DNA of 64,000 nt from an uncultured Bacteroides sp. (GTDB taxonomy: Bacteria > Bacteroidota > Bacteroidia > Bacteroidales > Bacteroidaceae), in NCBI RefSeq assembly GCF_937912035.1, contig NZ_CALDPF010000022.1, forward strand, positions 62,001-126,000. The letters are read 5' to 3'. The notes under the pieces were generated by a model, which made no database searches, was not told where the DNA came from, and saw only the letters and a list, made by a program, of their open reading frames with translations. The position numbers and the translations under genes were made by a program. Below, piece by piece: positions 44,090 to 55,300 of this stretch (its first letter is position 1; each line of letters opens with the position of its first letter).

Positions 44090-46867
44090 TTAGAATGTTA
44101 AATCAACTCCGAAAGAGAACTGTGTCATTGCAGGGTATACAGCACCTACAGCTTCAGGATCCTGTAAATCTATCCCATCCAAACAGAACAAATCATGAGC
44201 ACGTGCAAATACCTTTGCCTGCCCCAATGCTTTGGTCTTTTTCAAGAATTTCGCAGGAAGGTTATAATAAAGTTCCAAAGTTCTTAATTTCAAGAACGAA
44301 GCGTCTGCTACCCAAAGAGAGTTTGTACTATAATTATTATCAGAACCTGTATATGTAAGACGAGGATACATTGCATTAGGATTATCCTTTGTCCACCTAT
44401 TCTCATAATAATGATTTGAAATTGTATTATCATTTATTAAAGGGCGATACAAGCTTCTTGTATCTAGAATCTTACTATAGTTGCCTGTACCCTGGAAAAG
44501 CGCATATACTCCAAATCCCTTGTATTCTGCTCCTAAATCAAATGAATAATAAATCTCCGGACATGTAGAGTTATATCCTAATGCAACTTGATCGTATGTA
44601 TCAATACGATTGTCTCCATTTTGGTCTTTAAACATTAAATCACCAGGACGTACATCTCCCAAATACTGTTTGACATCTCTATTGTCAATCTCCTCTTGAG
44701 ACTGATATATTCCTATAACTTCATATCCAAAAATCTGACCGATAGAACCACCAGTTCGTTTAAGATACTCTTCAGGACGATATTCTTCATTTTGGTTGAT
44801 TATCTTATTGCGAGTAAAACTAAACTGTCCACCCAAGTGGTAAGTGAAATTACCAATCTTGTCATCCCAATTCAAAGCAGCCTCTATACCTCTATTATCA
44901 ACAACACCATTATTGATTTTAGGAACGGCCATACCAAATACTGAAGAAATAGCATTACCTCCATCAACAAGAATATCTGTACGATGATCGTAGAAGGCAT
45001 CTACACTCAAAGACAATTTATTCCATGCTGCAAAATCAATACCGACATTAAGTTTATGAGATTTTTCGTATGTAAGTCCATTTATACCAAGCTGAGTCAT
45101 CTTCATACCTGAATAAGAAGTTGGAGTTTCCTTAAAAAAATAGTCATTACCATCACCATATATATCTTTATATAGGTCTACGCCATAGTCTGCTCTACCA
45201 ACTATACCGTAAGAAGCTCTCAATTTAAGAAGATTCAACCAATCATTATCCATAAACTCTTCTTTCGAAATAATCCAGCCAGCACCAACTGAAGGGAATA
45301 TACCCCAACGTTTAGAAGGATCAAGTATACTTGAAGCAGAACCTGACAAAGCAAAATCAACAAGATAACGGTCTGCATAAACATAATGCGCCTGACCTAC
45401 TACATCCATAAATGCTCTACTGGTATTACGTCCTTTTGATGAAGTTCTGTCCATAGAGTAAAACAATGTAGAGTTAAGACTATGTTTACCCCAATTCTTA
45501 GCATACTTCAAATATGTTTCAAAATAGAAGTGTGTGACAGCAGAACCTACACTCTTGGAGAATGACAAAGTTCCTTCATCCTGAAGTTTCTTGAATGATT
45601 CTTCACCAGTTTCAACATCAAGTATCGGCATTTCATAACCATACTTTTTGGTATTACTATCCCAGTACGAAGCCGTATTATCCAAAGCAATCTTGAAACC
45701 CATTTTAAGTCCAGGAGTAATCATAGACAAATCCTGACTTAAATGCATATCAGCAAACATTGCGCGGGTTTGTGAACGTGCATATCCTGTACCGGCAATA
45801 GAAGCAACGGGGTTGTTTCCATATACAGTTGTACCCCCCCACACGCCGTTAGAAGTTTTCACCGGGAATGCTCCTGAAGGAACTTGATATAAACGCTCAA
45901 ATAAATCTCCGGTTGTTGTTCCTGGACGGTTATGTTCAGTAAAATTACCCAGCAAGTTAAGCTGAACCTTTGTTGTTTCTGTTACTGTTATATCAAGATT
46001 TGTACGTATATTCAACTTTGAATACTTCTGCTGTCCTGAATAACCTTCATTCAATTCAGTAGGTTTAAGCAATCCACGGTTATCAGCGAAGTTAAGCATT
46101 GTGTAATACTTAACGTACTTACCACCTCCTCGTGCAGAGAAATTAACATTATCACCAAAAGTAAAATTTCTTAAAGACTCATCAAACCAGTCAACATTAG
46201 GATAAAACAAAGGATATTCCTGCGACTTGAAATATCCAAGTTCTGTTTCTGAATAACGTGGTGAAAGACCATCATTCATCATAGCCTCATTCAAGGCAGA
46301 AGCGTATGTATATCCATCCGCAAAATCAGGCAAACGGTTAGGCTTTGCCATATTAAACTCGTAAGAGAATTTTATCTCAGGTGCAGATTCAGAGCCACGT
46401 TTTGTTTTAACAAGTATAACTCCGTTCGCACCTCTGATACCGTATATTGCAGTAGCGGCAGCATCTTTCAATATACTTACAGATTCTATCTCCTGAGAAC
46501 TTAGTTCTTTTAATGAACGCTCAAAACCGTCAATTATAACCAGAGGAGATTTTGAACTTAGAGTCCCAAGTCCACGAATATAAAAACTTGCTCCATCTTC
46601 CCAAACCGTACCGGTATTCTGAAGAGTTTGAAGTCCGGAAAGCATTCCAAACAACTGATTTGTAGGATTTATACTGTTTTTATGAGAAAGCTTATCACTA
46701 CTTACAGTTGAAACAGCCCCTGTAAATTCTTCTGTATCAACCGATACAGTATGCCCAAGTTCCTGTTTTCTTATATTCAGAATATCTAAATCTATATTCT
46801 CTTGGGCAGAGACTCCTGCCGAACAAAGAAGTCCTGCAAATAATATATTTAGTTTGTTAATTGCCAT
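44090..46867 (-). CDS. SusC-like TonB-dependent transporter, pair 2, without N-terminal regulatory domain
   Basis: This 925-residue outer-membrane transporter has a signal peptide (about 1-22, GVSAQ). The plug begins almost at once (VDTEEFTGAVSTVSSDKL, YIRGLGTLS, PLVIIDGFERSL, SVSILKDAAATAIYGIRGAN), followed by the barrel, ending in the FSFGVDLTF terminal strand. The carboxypeptidase-regulatory-like domain and the EEVVVVGYG-type box found in the other two SusC proteins here are absent, which accounts for the shorter length. It imports oligosaccharides with SusD pair 2. It lies 26 bp after SusD pair 1, so all four genes form one operon. Confidence 0.95.
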   Translation of the reverse strand: MAINKLNILFAGLLCSAGVSAQENIDLDILNIRKQELGHTVSVDTEEFTGAVSTVSSDKLSHKNSINPTNQLFGMLSGLQTLQNTGTVWEDGASFYIRGLGTLSSKSPLVIIDGFERSLKELSSQEIESVSILKDAAATAIYGIRGANGVILVKTKRGSESAPEIKFSYEFNMAKPNRLPDFADGYTYASALNEAMMNDGLSPRYSETELGYFKSQEYPLFYPNVDWFDESLRNFTFGDNVNFSARGGGKYVKYYTMLNFADNRGLLKPTELNEGYSGQQKYSKLNIRTNLDITVTETTKVQLNLLGNFTEHNRPGTTTGDLFERLYQVPSGAFPVKTSNGVWGGTTVYGNNPVASIAGTGYARSQTRAMFADMHLSQDLSMITPGLKMGFKIALDNTASYWDSNTKKYGYEMPILDVETGEESFKKLQDEGTLSFSKSVGSAVTHFYFETYLKYAKNWGKHSLNSTLFYSMDRTSSKGRNTSRAFMDVVGQAHYVYADRYLVDFALSGSASSILDPSKRWGIFPSVGAGWIISKEEFMDNDWLNLLKLRASYGIVGRADYGVDLYKDIYGDGNDYFFKETPTSYSGMKMTQLGINGLTYEKSHKLNVGIDFAAWNKLSLSVDAFYDHRTDILVDGGNAISSVFGMAVPKINNGVVDNRGIEAALNWDDKIGNFTYHLGGQFSFTRNKIINQNEEYRPEEYLKRTGGSIGQIFGYEVIGIYQSQEEIDNRDVKQYLGDVRPGDLMFKDQNGDNRIDTYDQVALGYNSTCPEIYYSFDLGAEYKGFGVYALFQGTGNYSKILDTRSLYRPLINDNTISNHYYENRWTKDNPNAMYPRLTYTGSDNNYSTNSLWVADASFLKLRTLELYYNLPAKFLKKTKALGQAKVFARAHDLFCLDGIDLQDPEAVGAVYPAMTQFSFGVDLTF

Positions 46868-46893
46868 AAATCTATAGTTTATTTATATCAGTA

Positions 46894-48762
46894 TTACTCC
46901 CAACCCGGGTTCTGAATCAACCCATATCCCTTATTTACTTCATCAAAAGGGAAAGCACTCAAGAACCATTTCTCGGCAAAACCTCCTGGATTCCACCATA
47001 CACGGCTTTGGTCTCTTCCCATTAATGGGAATTCCTCACAAATATACTCACCGGTATTCTTATTCTTATATACATTAAGACCATGTAATGGTTTAGAGAA
47101 TCTGTCAGACATTTTCCAGCGTATCATATCGAAGAAACGTACCTCCTCATATCCAAATTCACACGCACGCTCACGAAGAACAGCATTTCTGAATTGTTCC
47201 TGATTCAATGAGCCGTAGCATTCCTTCAATCCTTTCATTCCTACTCTGGCACGTACAGCATCAACCATATCGTATGCCAATTCTGTAGGGCCATTATTAT
47301 ATTCATTAAGCGCTTCAGCGTAGCTTAAATAAATTTCCGCTATACGAAGGTGAGGCCACTGTATTATGTGCCCATTATACTCACCACCACGGTCGAGCCC
47401 CCATTTTCTGCAAGCTATACCTGTCATTAGACTTTTTGCGGTCATTTTTCCTGTAGCCCAATCCTTACCAGCAGGATAATTAGTCGGATCCTTTGAATAT
47501 TCCTGAGTTACAGCCACCTTTCTACCCTGATAAATATCACCATCCAAAATAAATGTCTCGTTAAGACGAGGGTCACGATTTATGAAAGGATTCTTGGAAT
47601 GTTCAGGATTATTCCAGTCAAACTCCTTACCTTCAGCAGTCTGGAACATATCAAAATATTCTTTTGTCGGGCAATAAGCCCCCCAACGTATAGCCTGATC
47701 CGGGAACTTATTATCGTTTGCTTTAAATATATTTCTATGCACTGAAATCAAGGTTTCTGTAGTACCTCTGTCGAAATATGCCTTACGGAACGCATATCTA
47801 TACTCTCCCTCTTTAACATCTTCTTTCTGAACGAGTTTATAGAAACCGTTCTGTTCCAATGCCTTAAAGAAATCTTCACAAGCCTTTACAGCTTTTCCCC
47901 AACGCTCATGATCATAGTTTCCAAACCATGTCATCTTCTCATCAGCTGCCTGACCAGGCCAATATGGTTGATCGCTATTAAACAATGGACTTGCAACAAA
48001 CAGATGCAAACGTGCTCTTAAACCGTACGCACCAGCCTTTGTCATACGTCCGTCCCAGTTACCCATTTCCTCTGCCGGAATATTCCATGGAAATTCAGGG
48101 CAATCTATTACCTCCTGAAGCAGTCTGTCTATGAAATCAACAGTTTCCTGAAGAGTGGCACGTTTAGGCATATTGGCCTCATCTATTGGAATAACTTTAT
48201 CCACAATAGGTAAAGCTCCGTAATGACGTAACATGTGTGTATAATATACAGCCACTATCATTTTGGCCTCAGCTTTAAGACGACTTTTTTCCTCAGCTGA
48301 CATATCAGGAGTTCTATCAATATTTTCTACAGTAATCCATGCATGACGAATAGCTGACCACATGTGAGTCTCACTCTCGTTAAATCTTATTTTAGTTTGT
48401 GAATTTGGTGAACTTCTAACATTTTCTTTTGATGAATTATAATCTCCTGTATAATAATTAGAATTAACACCGGAATAATTTATATAAGACTGATTCAAAT
48501 CTGTCAATCCATCTAATGTAGCAAGATAAATAGCATTGTAATATCCATTTCCCAACTCTAGACCGTATGGAAGATATTGATAAGAATACCATAATACACG
48601 TCTTGCGTACTCAGCCGTTGAATAAATTGTATCTATTGTAACATCAGAACTTGGTGGTTTCTGAAGAAATTGATTACCAAATGCCAAGTCCTCACAAGCG
48701 ACATTTATCAACAATCCACCTGCTATTAATGCAACATGAAAGTGTTTCTTTATATTTTTCAT
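46894..48762 (-). CDS. SusD-like glycan-binding lipoprotein, pair 1
   Basis: This is a 622-residue lipoprotein with lipobox Cys23 (INVAC). SusD/RagB features include ADEKMTWFGNYDHERWGKAV in the TPR-like part, LRIAEIYLSYAEALNEYNNG, ERACEFGYEEVRFFDMIRWK and the ending GLIQNPGWE. It is somewhat longer than pair 2 and binds the glycan at the surface together with SusC pair 1, from which it is separated by 12 bp. Sequence similarity between the two SusD proteins is low outside the family motifs, so they probably recognise different parts or sizes of the substrate. Confidence 0.96.
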   Translation of the reverse strand: MKNIKKHFHVALIAGGLLINVACEDLAFGNQFLQKPPSSDVTIDTIYSTAEYARRVLWYSYQYLPYGLELGNGYYNAIYLATLDGLTDLNQSYINYSGVNSNYYTGDYNSSKENVRSSPNSQTKIRFNESETHMWSAIRHAWITVENIDRTPDMSAEEKSRLKAEAKMIVAVYYTHMLRHYGALPIVDKVIPIDEANMPKRATLQETVDFIDRLLQEVIDCPEFPWNIPAEEMGNWDGRMTKAGAYGLRARLHLFVASPLFNSDQPYWPGQAADEKMTWFGNYDHERWGKAVKACEDFFKALEQNGFYKLVQKEDVKEGEYRYAFRKAYFDRGTTETLISVHRNIFKANDNKFPDQAIRWGAYCPTKEYFDMFQTAEGKEFDWNNPEHSKNPFINRDPRLNETFILDGDIYQGRKVAVTQEYSKDPTNYPAGKDWATGKMTAKSLMTGIACRKWGLDRGGEYNGHIIQWPHLRIAEIYLSYAEALNEYNNGPTELAYDMVDAVRARVGMKGLKECYGSLNQEQFRNAVLRERACEFGYEEVRFFDMIRWKMSDRFSKPLHGLNVYKNKNTGEYICEEFPLMGRDQSRVWWNPGGFAEKWFLSAFPFDEVNKGYGLIQNPGWE

Positions 48763-48774
48763 AATTATACTCTA

Positions 48775-51700
48775 TTAAAAACCAAGTTTTAAACCAAAGT
48801 TCACTATCTTTATAAGAGGATATGCCTCACCATTAGGATTAGACTCAGGATCACAGAATCCCATCTTATCAAATGTCAAAAGGTTATATCCTGATAATGA
48901 CAATCTCAATGATGACAAATGTAATTTACTGATCATTGATTTTGGGAAAGAATAACCAATTTCAATATTCTTCAAACGAACGTACGATGCATCACGTAGC
49001 CACAAGTCTGAATCTTTATAGTTATTACCTTTACTTGAAGACAACGAAATACCTGGAGCTTTTGAAGCATCTCCCTTTTCTGGTGTCCATGCATCATCTA
49101 TCATATATTGTAACAGAGAATACTTATTTGTACTTCCGAATGGTATTCTATAAAAACTGCTTACAAGACGAGAAGTCTTAAATGCACCAGTCCATGTCAT
49201 ACTAAAATCGAATCCTTTCCAAGAGAATCCCATTAATAAGTTACCTGTCAATAATGGATATTTAGGATTTCCTATTGCAGAAACATCATTATTATCAATC
49301 TTACCATCATTATTTAAATCCTTATATTTCACATCTCCGGCAACTGGCACAAATCCTTCTCCATGATCAGGAATTCCACCTTCTTTACCTTTTAGTGATG
49401 CATAATTAGCAGCCTCCTCCTCTGTAAAAAAGCCATCATATATATAACCGAATTGTTGACCTACAGGTTTTCCTGTCTCCTCCATCCATTCGTATGGCTG
49501 TGGAATTTCGTCCTTGAATACAACCGTATTCTTCGCATACGACCAGTTAGTACCAACATAATAGTTTACATCGGCGACCTTATCTTCCCATCTGAAAGAT
49601 ACTTCATAACCTTTATTATCAACTTTACCCAAGTTTACAGTAGGAAGTTTAACTGCAAGATATCCGGGGTTCATCTGACGAGAAATAAGAATATTCTTAC
49701 GATGTTCAATAAAATAATCAAAAGAAATTTTAAAGCGACTGTCAAAGAAATGAACGTCAACACCATAATTTTGTTTTGCTGCTGTTTCCCAAGTTACATC
49801 AGGATTACCAATTTTTGATTCTTTAGCTCCGGACACCGTATAATTATTATACGATCCAAAGCTATAGCTACCTGAACTTATTATATAAGAATCCGGCAAA
49901 TATAAGAAACGGGAACCATCTGAAACACGATCGTTACCCACAATACCGTAAGAAGCTCTTAGCTTTAAGTAGTTAAGGTATGGTTTAAGTGATTCCATGA
50001 ATTTTTCTTCAGAAACAATCCAACCTAAAGAGCCGGCAGGGAAAAGGCCAAAACGATTACCAGGAGCAAAGTTTTCCGAGCCATTATAACCAACACTAAA
50101 ATCCACAAGATAACGTGTCTTATAATCGTATGTGGCACGTCCAACAAAACCTACATAGCTTCGAGGAATTCCAGGAAAGTTACTTGAATAGTAATACTTC
50201 ATAGACTGGTTATACATAGCCAAAGCTGAAACCGAATGACCATTAAAATTACGACTATAGTTCAAAGCAGCCTCCAAATACCAGTCACGAGACTGTCCGG
50301 TAGACTCAGAGTAACCAAGAGTTGAAGCTTCCTGATTCTTTTTATATAGGACCTCTCCATCTTCTCCCATAAACGCTTCATATCTGTCTGTACGACCTTC
50401 TCTACGTTTATTTATAGTAACACCACTATTGTAAGCTCCTTTTATATGAGCTTTAAGACCTTTTGTTAAGAAATCAAGTTTTTGTTCTAACGCAAAGTCA
50501 AAGTTTATAACATTATTTTCAGAAGTATTATAACCTTTACCATAGTATGAATTAAGAGCATCAGAAACATCACCAAACTCACCAAACGTTTTAGAATTAA
50601 GCATAACCCATCTTCCATCTACAATACCCGGACCGGAAAATGGTGGAGCCTGATAAACATCCCTAAACAGATAGTTTACGTTTGTAGTTGTAGAATTATT
50701 ATAATTAGGTTCCCTCTTATCAGTAAGACGTCCACCAAGATTGATTTTCATAGTAGTAGTCTTGGTTACATCCACGTCCATATTTACACGATAGTTATAA
50801 CGATTATATTTAAAACCACTATCATAATCGCCTGTATCGTACATATTGAAAAGACCGTCCTGAGTATAAACACCCAATGAAGCAAAATATCGTGCTCTCT
50901 TAGTACCTCCGGAAATATTAAAATTATGCTGAGTCTGCCATGCCGAATTCTTTATAAGCATATCAGTCCAGTCTGTATCAGGATATAGAATAGGGTTACT
51001 ATGAGTACGGAACGCCTCTAGCATTTCATCATTAAACACTACATTTTCAGGTTTAACACCATCACGAATCTGAGCATTGTTGTATGTAGTTGCATAGTCA
51101 TAACTATTGGCAAATTCAGGAATACGTGTAGGAAGCTGTAAGGCCATACTTGTAGAAAAGTTTATCTTTGCCTTTCCTTCGCTACCTCTCTTTGTAGTAA
51201 CAAGAATCACACCATTGGCACCACGTACACCAAATACGGCTGTTGCAGAAGCATCTTTCAGAACAGTAATATCTTCAATTTCATTAGGGTCCAACTGATA
51301 GAATGAACGCTCTACTCCATCAACCAACATTAAAGGTGTAGACAATCCTTCTGTCAAAGAACCGACACCACGGACATAAATCTGCGCGTCATCAGCACCA
51401 GGCTGTCCACTTGACTGAACACTGGAAAGTCCTGTAACTTTACCACTCAAAGCATTGGCAATACTACCGACAGGGCTTTTAAGAATTTCATCCGATTTCA
51501 CAGAAGATAGCGCTCCTGTTACAGTTACTTTCTTTGTTGTACCGTATGCAATAACTTGCACTTCCTCAAGAGCTGTAACATTTTCCTCTAGTTGAATATT
51601 CAACTGCGCCTCACCTTTATACACAACTTCCTTATCGGAATATCCTACAAAAGAAACTACAAGTGTTGAACCTACAGGTGCGGAAATTTCAAATTTTCCA

Positions 51701-51915
51701 TCAAGATCGGTAATAACTCCGGTTGTAGTTCCTTTTACCATTACAGCGGCACCTATAACCGGTCCCATAGCATCTGTAACCACACCCGTTACTTTCTTTT
51801 CTGCTGCACGCTGAAATGCTTCTAATGCTGTACTATGTGTTTCTGCCAGCACTCCATACGACTGAGCCTGTAATGCCAGCATCCCCATAGTACACAACAA
51901 AATTTTGTGCTTCAT
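48775..51915 (-). CDS. SusC-like TonB-dependent transporter, pair 1
   Basis: The 1046-residue outer-membrane transporter has a signal peptide (about 1-25), a carboxypeptidase-regulatory-like domain (about 41-111, VTGVVTDAMGPVIGAAVMVK), an EEVQVIAYG box (117-125), the plug with YVRGVGSLTEG and TVLKDASATAVFGVRGANG, and a barrel ending in IVNFGLKLGF. It is the first gene of the main PUL operon. The 428 bp upstream hold a hairpin pair and a TATTTTTG -7 box without a clear -33 element, as expected for a promoter that needs an activator such as the HTCS encoded next to it. Confidence 0.96.
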   Translation of the reverse strand: MKHKILLCTMGMLALQAQSYGVLAETHSTALEAFQRAAEKKVTGVVTDAMGPVIGAAVMVKGTTTGVITDLDGKFEISAPVGSTLVVSFVGYSDKEVVYKGEAQLNIQLEENVTALEEVQVIAYGTTKKVTVTGALSSVKSDEILKSPVGSIANALSGKVTGLSSVQSSGQPGADDAQIYVRGVGSLTEGLSTPLMLVDGVERSFYQLDPNEIEDITVLKDASATAVFGVRGANGVILVTTKRGSEGKAKINFSTSMALQLPTRIPEFANSYDYATTYNNAQIRDGVKPENVVFNDEMLEAFRTHSNPILYPDTDWTDMLIKNSAWQTQHNFNISGGTKRARYFASLGVYTQDGLFNMYDTGDYDSGFKYNRYNYRVNMDVDVTKTTTMKINLGGRLTDKREPNYNNSTTTNVNYLFRDVYQAPPFSGPGIVDGRWVMLNSKTFGEFGDVSDALNSYYGKGYNTSENNVINFDFALEQKLDFLTKGLKAHIKGAYNSGVTINKRREGRTDRYEAFMGEDGEVLYKKNQEASTLGYSESTGQSRDWYLEAALNYSRNFNGHSVSALAMYNQSMKYYYSSNFPGIPRSYVGFVGRATYDYKTRYLVDFSVGYNGSENFAPGNRFGLFPAGSLGWIVSEEKFMESLKPYLNYLKLRASYGIVGNDRVSDGSRFLYLPDSYIISSGSYSFGSYNNYTVSGAKESKIGNPDVTWETAAKQNYGVDVHFFDSRFKISFDYFIEHRKNILISRQMNPGYLAVKLPTVNLGKVDNKGYEVSFRWEDKVADVNYYVGTNWSYAKNTVVFKDEIPQPYEWMEETGKPVGQQFGYIYDGFFTEEEAANYASLKGKEGGIPDHGEGFVPVAGDVKYKDLNNDGKIDNNDVSAIGNPKYPLLTGNLLMGFSWKGFDFSMTWTGAFKTSRLVSSFYRIPFGSTNKYSLLQYMIDDAWTPEKGDASKAPGISLSSSKGNNYKDSDLWLRDASYVRLKNIEIGYSFPKSMISKLHLSSLRLSLSGYNLLTFDKMGFCDPESNPNGEAYPLIKIVNFGLKLGF

Positions 51916-52343
51916 ACAATGAAAATAATTAATTAAGGTTTAGAATTCCATGTAAATTTTAGCACAAAAATAGCCTATACGTGATCATTTTTCATACATA
52001 AATTGTAATGCATATATGCTAATATTGTACGACAAACTTTTTTCGTACAAAACTTTACAATAATTCTTTTGGTATAAAGACTTACCGAACAGGCTATTAA
52101 TAATATAATGATATAACGTAACCGTAAAATGATTAGAATTAAGGTTTGTAAATAATAGAGTTTATATATAAATACAAATATTTCAGTACATAAAAATATC
52201 ACTTATACATTTTAAAAAAACGCCGCCGCATTCTATTTCAAATGCGGTGTCATTTAAACTGAAATAACACCGTATTTTATATTTTTTCTGATCCTAATTC
52301 AAGTATAACTTTCAGCATCAAATACAAACTGCATATTACTTTT
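51916..52343 (-). promoter_or_regulatory. 428-bp intergenic control region between HTCS 1 and SusC pair 1
   Basis: No gene is seen here. The region holds the hairpin pair at 52213-52272 and, closer to susC, a candidate -7 element TATTTTTG (51965-51972, - strand) about 50 bp before the start codon. No TTG is present at the proper -33 spacing, consistent with activator dependence. The HTCS binding site could not be identified. Confidence 0.6.
52213..52272 (-). terminator. HTCS 1 terminator with an overlapping alternative hairpin
   Basis: On the - strand, a terminator stem CCGCATT / AATGCGG (52241-52247 with 52226-52232) is followed, after CGGCG, by a run of seven T. An earlier stem pairs CGGTGT (52272-52267) with ACACCG (52250-52245), extended by an ATTT/AAAT block. 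The two share the three bases 52245-52247, so they exclude each other. Confidence 0.7.
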
Positions 52344-55300
52344 TCAGACAGTCTCCCCACCCTTTCTATAAGTCTGAGGTGCAACTCCATAAAAATCCTT
52401 AAAACATTTACTGAAGTAACGCGGTGAAGAGAATCCAAGTTTGTAAGATATCTCAGAAACATTCAGTTCGGGAGAGTCTTTCAACATTCTTAATCCCTCT
52501 TTCAGTTTTATATTTAAAGAGAATTCATTTGGTGTAAAACCGGTTATCTCCTTTATTTTCGAATAAAGTTTACTTCTACCTATCTTCAATTCATTGGCAA
52601 GAACATTCATATCGAAATCCGGATTCTCAAAGTTACGCATAATGATATCAGTAGTTTGCTCAATAAACTTTTGATCTACGGCATTTGTTGCAACCGCAAT
52701 ACTTTTATCGTCACTCTGAGTGTTTCTCATTCTCTCAAACAAAAGATGCCGATTTTTCACCAGACTATTACAACGTGCCATTAACACTTTTACATTAAAA
52801 GGTTTAGTCACATAATCATCAGCACCAAACATATATCCTTCAACTGTATGTTCCTCAGAAGTCTGAGCTGTCAGCAGAACAACAGGTATATGTGATAATT
52901 CAATATTATTTTTTATTTTATAACACATCTCTTTTCCCGTCATGACAGGCATCATAACATCACTCAATATTATATCCGGATGAAGCTGCATCGCCATATC
53001 AAAACCTTCGGCACCATTACTTGCTCTATAAACATTATAAGCCGGAACAAAAATATCCTCAAGCAATGCAAGTATATCCTCATCATCCTCTACAATAAGC
53101 ATGACCGGTTTTACAGATTCTTCATCATCCGATTTAGCATTTGATACAGTCTCAGATGAAACAATGGATCCTTCAGTCACATTAATTACATCAGGATTCT
53201 CAATAGTCAATTTATAATCGGATTTAACTTTCAGTTGTTCTGGAGAGAAATGTGAATTACCCATAGGAAGTAAAATTCTAAATGTACTTCCCTTATCCAC
53301 TTCACTTTCAACTTCAATACTCCCCTTATGCATTTCTACTATCCCTTTAGTAAGAGCAAGTCCAATACCCGTACCTATATTATATTTGGAAGCCGTATCG
53401 GCCTGATAGAAACGATTGAATATCAATTTTACATCTTCGGACGAAATTCCACACCCACTATCCGTAACCTTAATTTCAATCATCCCCTTCACAATGGCAA
53501 TCTTTACAGATATACTACCATTAGCTGGAGTATATTTGAAGGCATTTGAAAGCAGGTTAAACACCACTTTCTGCATCTGAGAAGCATCGAACCAAGCCTC
53601 CAAAGTTTGTTCCGCATGATAAAAACGATAATCAATACCACGTTTTTCGGCATAATCCTTAAATGAGTCAAAAATATCCTGTACGAACTGTATCAAATCA
53701 TATTTCTCTACACATAAACTCATATACCCCTGCTCTTGTTTCCTGAAATCAAGAAGCTCAGTTATAAGATTACGCATATTCAAACTATTCTTATAAATCC
53801 GCTGTAGTTTACGTTGTACAGACAATGACAGGTTCTCATTCTGAAGCAACGCTTCAAGTTGCCCCATTATCAGAGTCAAAGGAGTTCTAAATTCATGGGA
53901 TATATTCGTAAAGAAACGTAATTTCAGCTTATTCACCTCTTCAATCCGTTGTTTCTCACGTTTTTCATTCTCTAAAGACATTGCAAGTTTATGACGAAGT
54001 AAACTTGCTCTCCAATATCCATAAAAGACAGAACATACAATTATAGCATAAATCATATATGCATATATATTTGCGAACCAAGGATGCTCTACATTTATTA
54101 AGAGAGAGATTTCCTTGTTGCCTATTCCACCTATTTTACTACCCTTTTCACGAACTAATAATCTATATTTTCCCGGTTCGAGATTAGTATAACTGATTTT
54201 CGTTCTATCAGTTGTAATCCAATCCTCATCAAAACCTTCTAATTTATACTGATAAGTCCTACTACGAACTATACCTACATAATTTGAATTAGCAAATGAT
54301 AATGATATGTTATTCTGGTCATATTTTAAATTAATCTCATGTTCATAAATAAGACTTTTATTCAATATATTATCGGATGAAGGTTTAACTAGAGAATTAT
54401 TCACCTCTAAAGATTCGAAATAAAAATTATAGTCCAAATCCTTGAACCCATTCTTCATACCTTTATATGAAATCATACCATCAACTCCACCAATATAGAT
54501 TGTACCATCAGACGCCTCATACATTCCACAGACATCTGTTACAGCAGAAATCATCCCTTTTTCAGACTGAAACTCGACTGTTCTTACAGAATTATCCTTT
54601 GGTGAGAATACAGATATACCTTTATCATTTGTGATAAGTATTTCGCCTGATTCAGTTTCCAGCATATTATAACAAAAGTTACTTAAAAGCCCATCATCCT
54701 CTTGAAGGTACTGTTTTAATTCTTTGGATTTCATATTATATGAAAATACACCGGCACCTAAAGTAGAAATATAAATATCTCCACCACTTACTGGAAGAAC
54801 CTTTGTAATTCTAATAATCTTTGGAAGTTTTTTTTCAAAACCATATAATCTGATAAACTCAGATGTACGAATATTATAAAGATAAATATTGTTTATAGAT
54901 GCCAACCATACATTGCCAAAGTCATCCAATTCTACAGATATTATATCGGTGTGATGATCAATAATAGAAAATTGATTTTTCCGGATATCCAGTGTCCAAA
55001 AGCCGTTTGTTGACGTTATATATAAAATTCCATTTTTATATCTACAACAGTGTATTCTATCACTCGGTAAGTTCTCACTTGTACTATGTTCCAGAAAATT
55101 ATAGAAAGATTTTGTTTTTCTGTCATATCTGCTTAATCCTCCTGTATATGTTCCAATATATACACAATCATTATCCTTGTCGTAAGTTATTGATTTAACG
55201 TTATCATGCAATATTGAATTTCTGAAGGATTTATCAAAATAAGTAAACGAAGAATTATTCTTATTGTATAAATTAATACCACCTCCATCGGTCGCTATCC

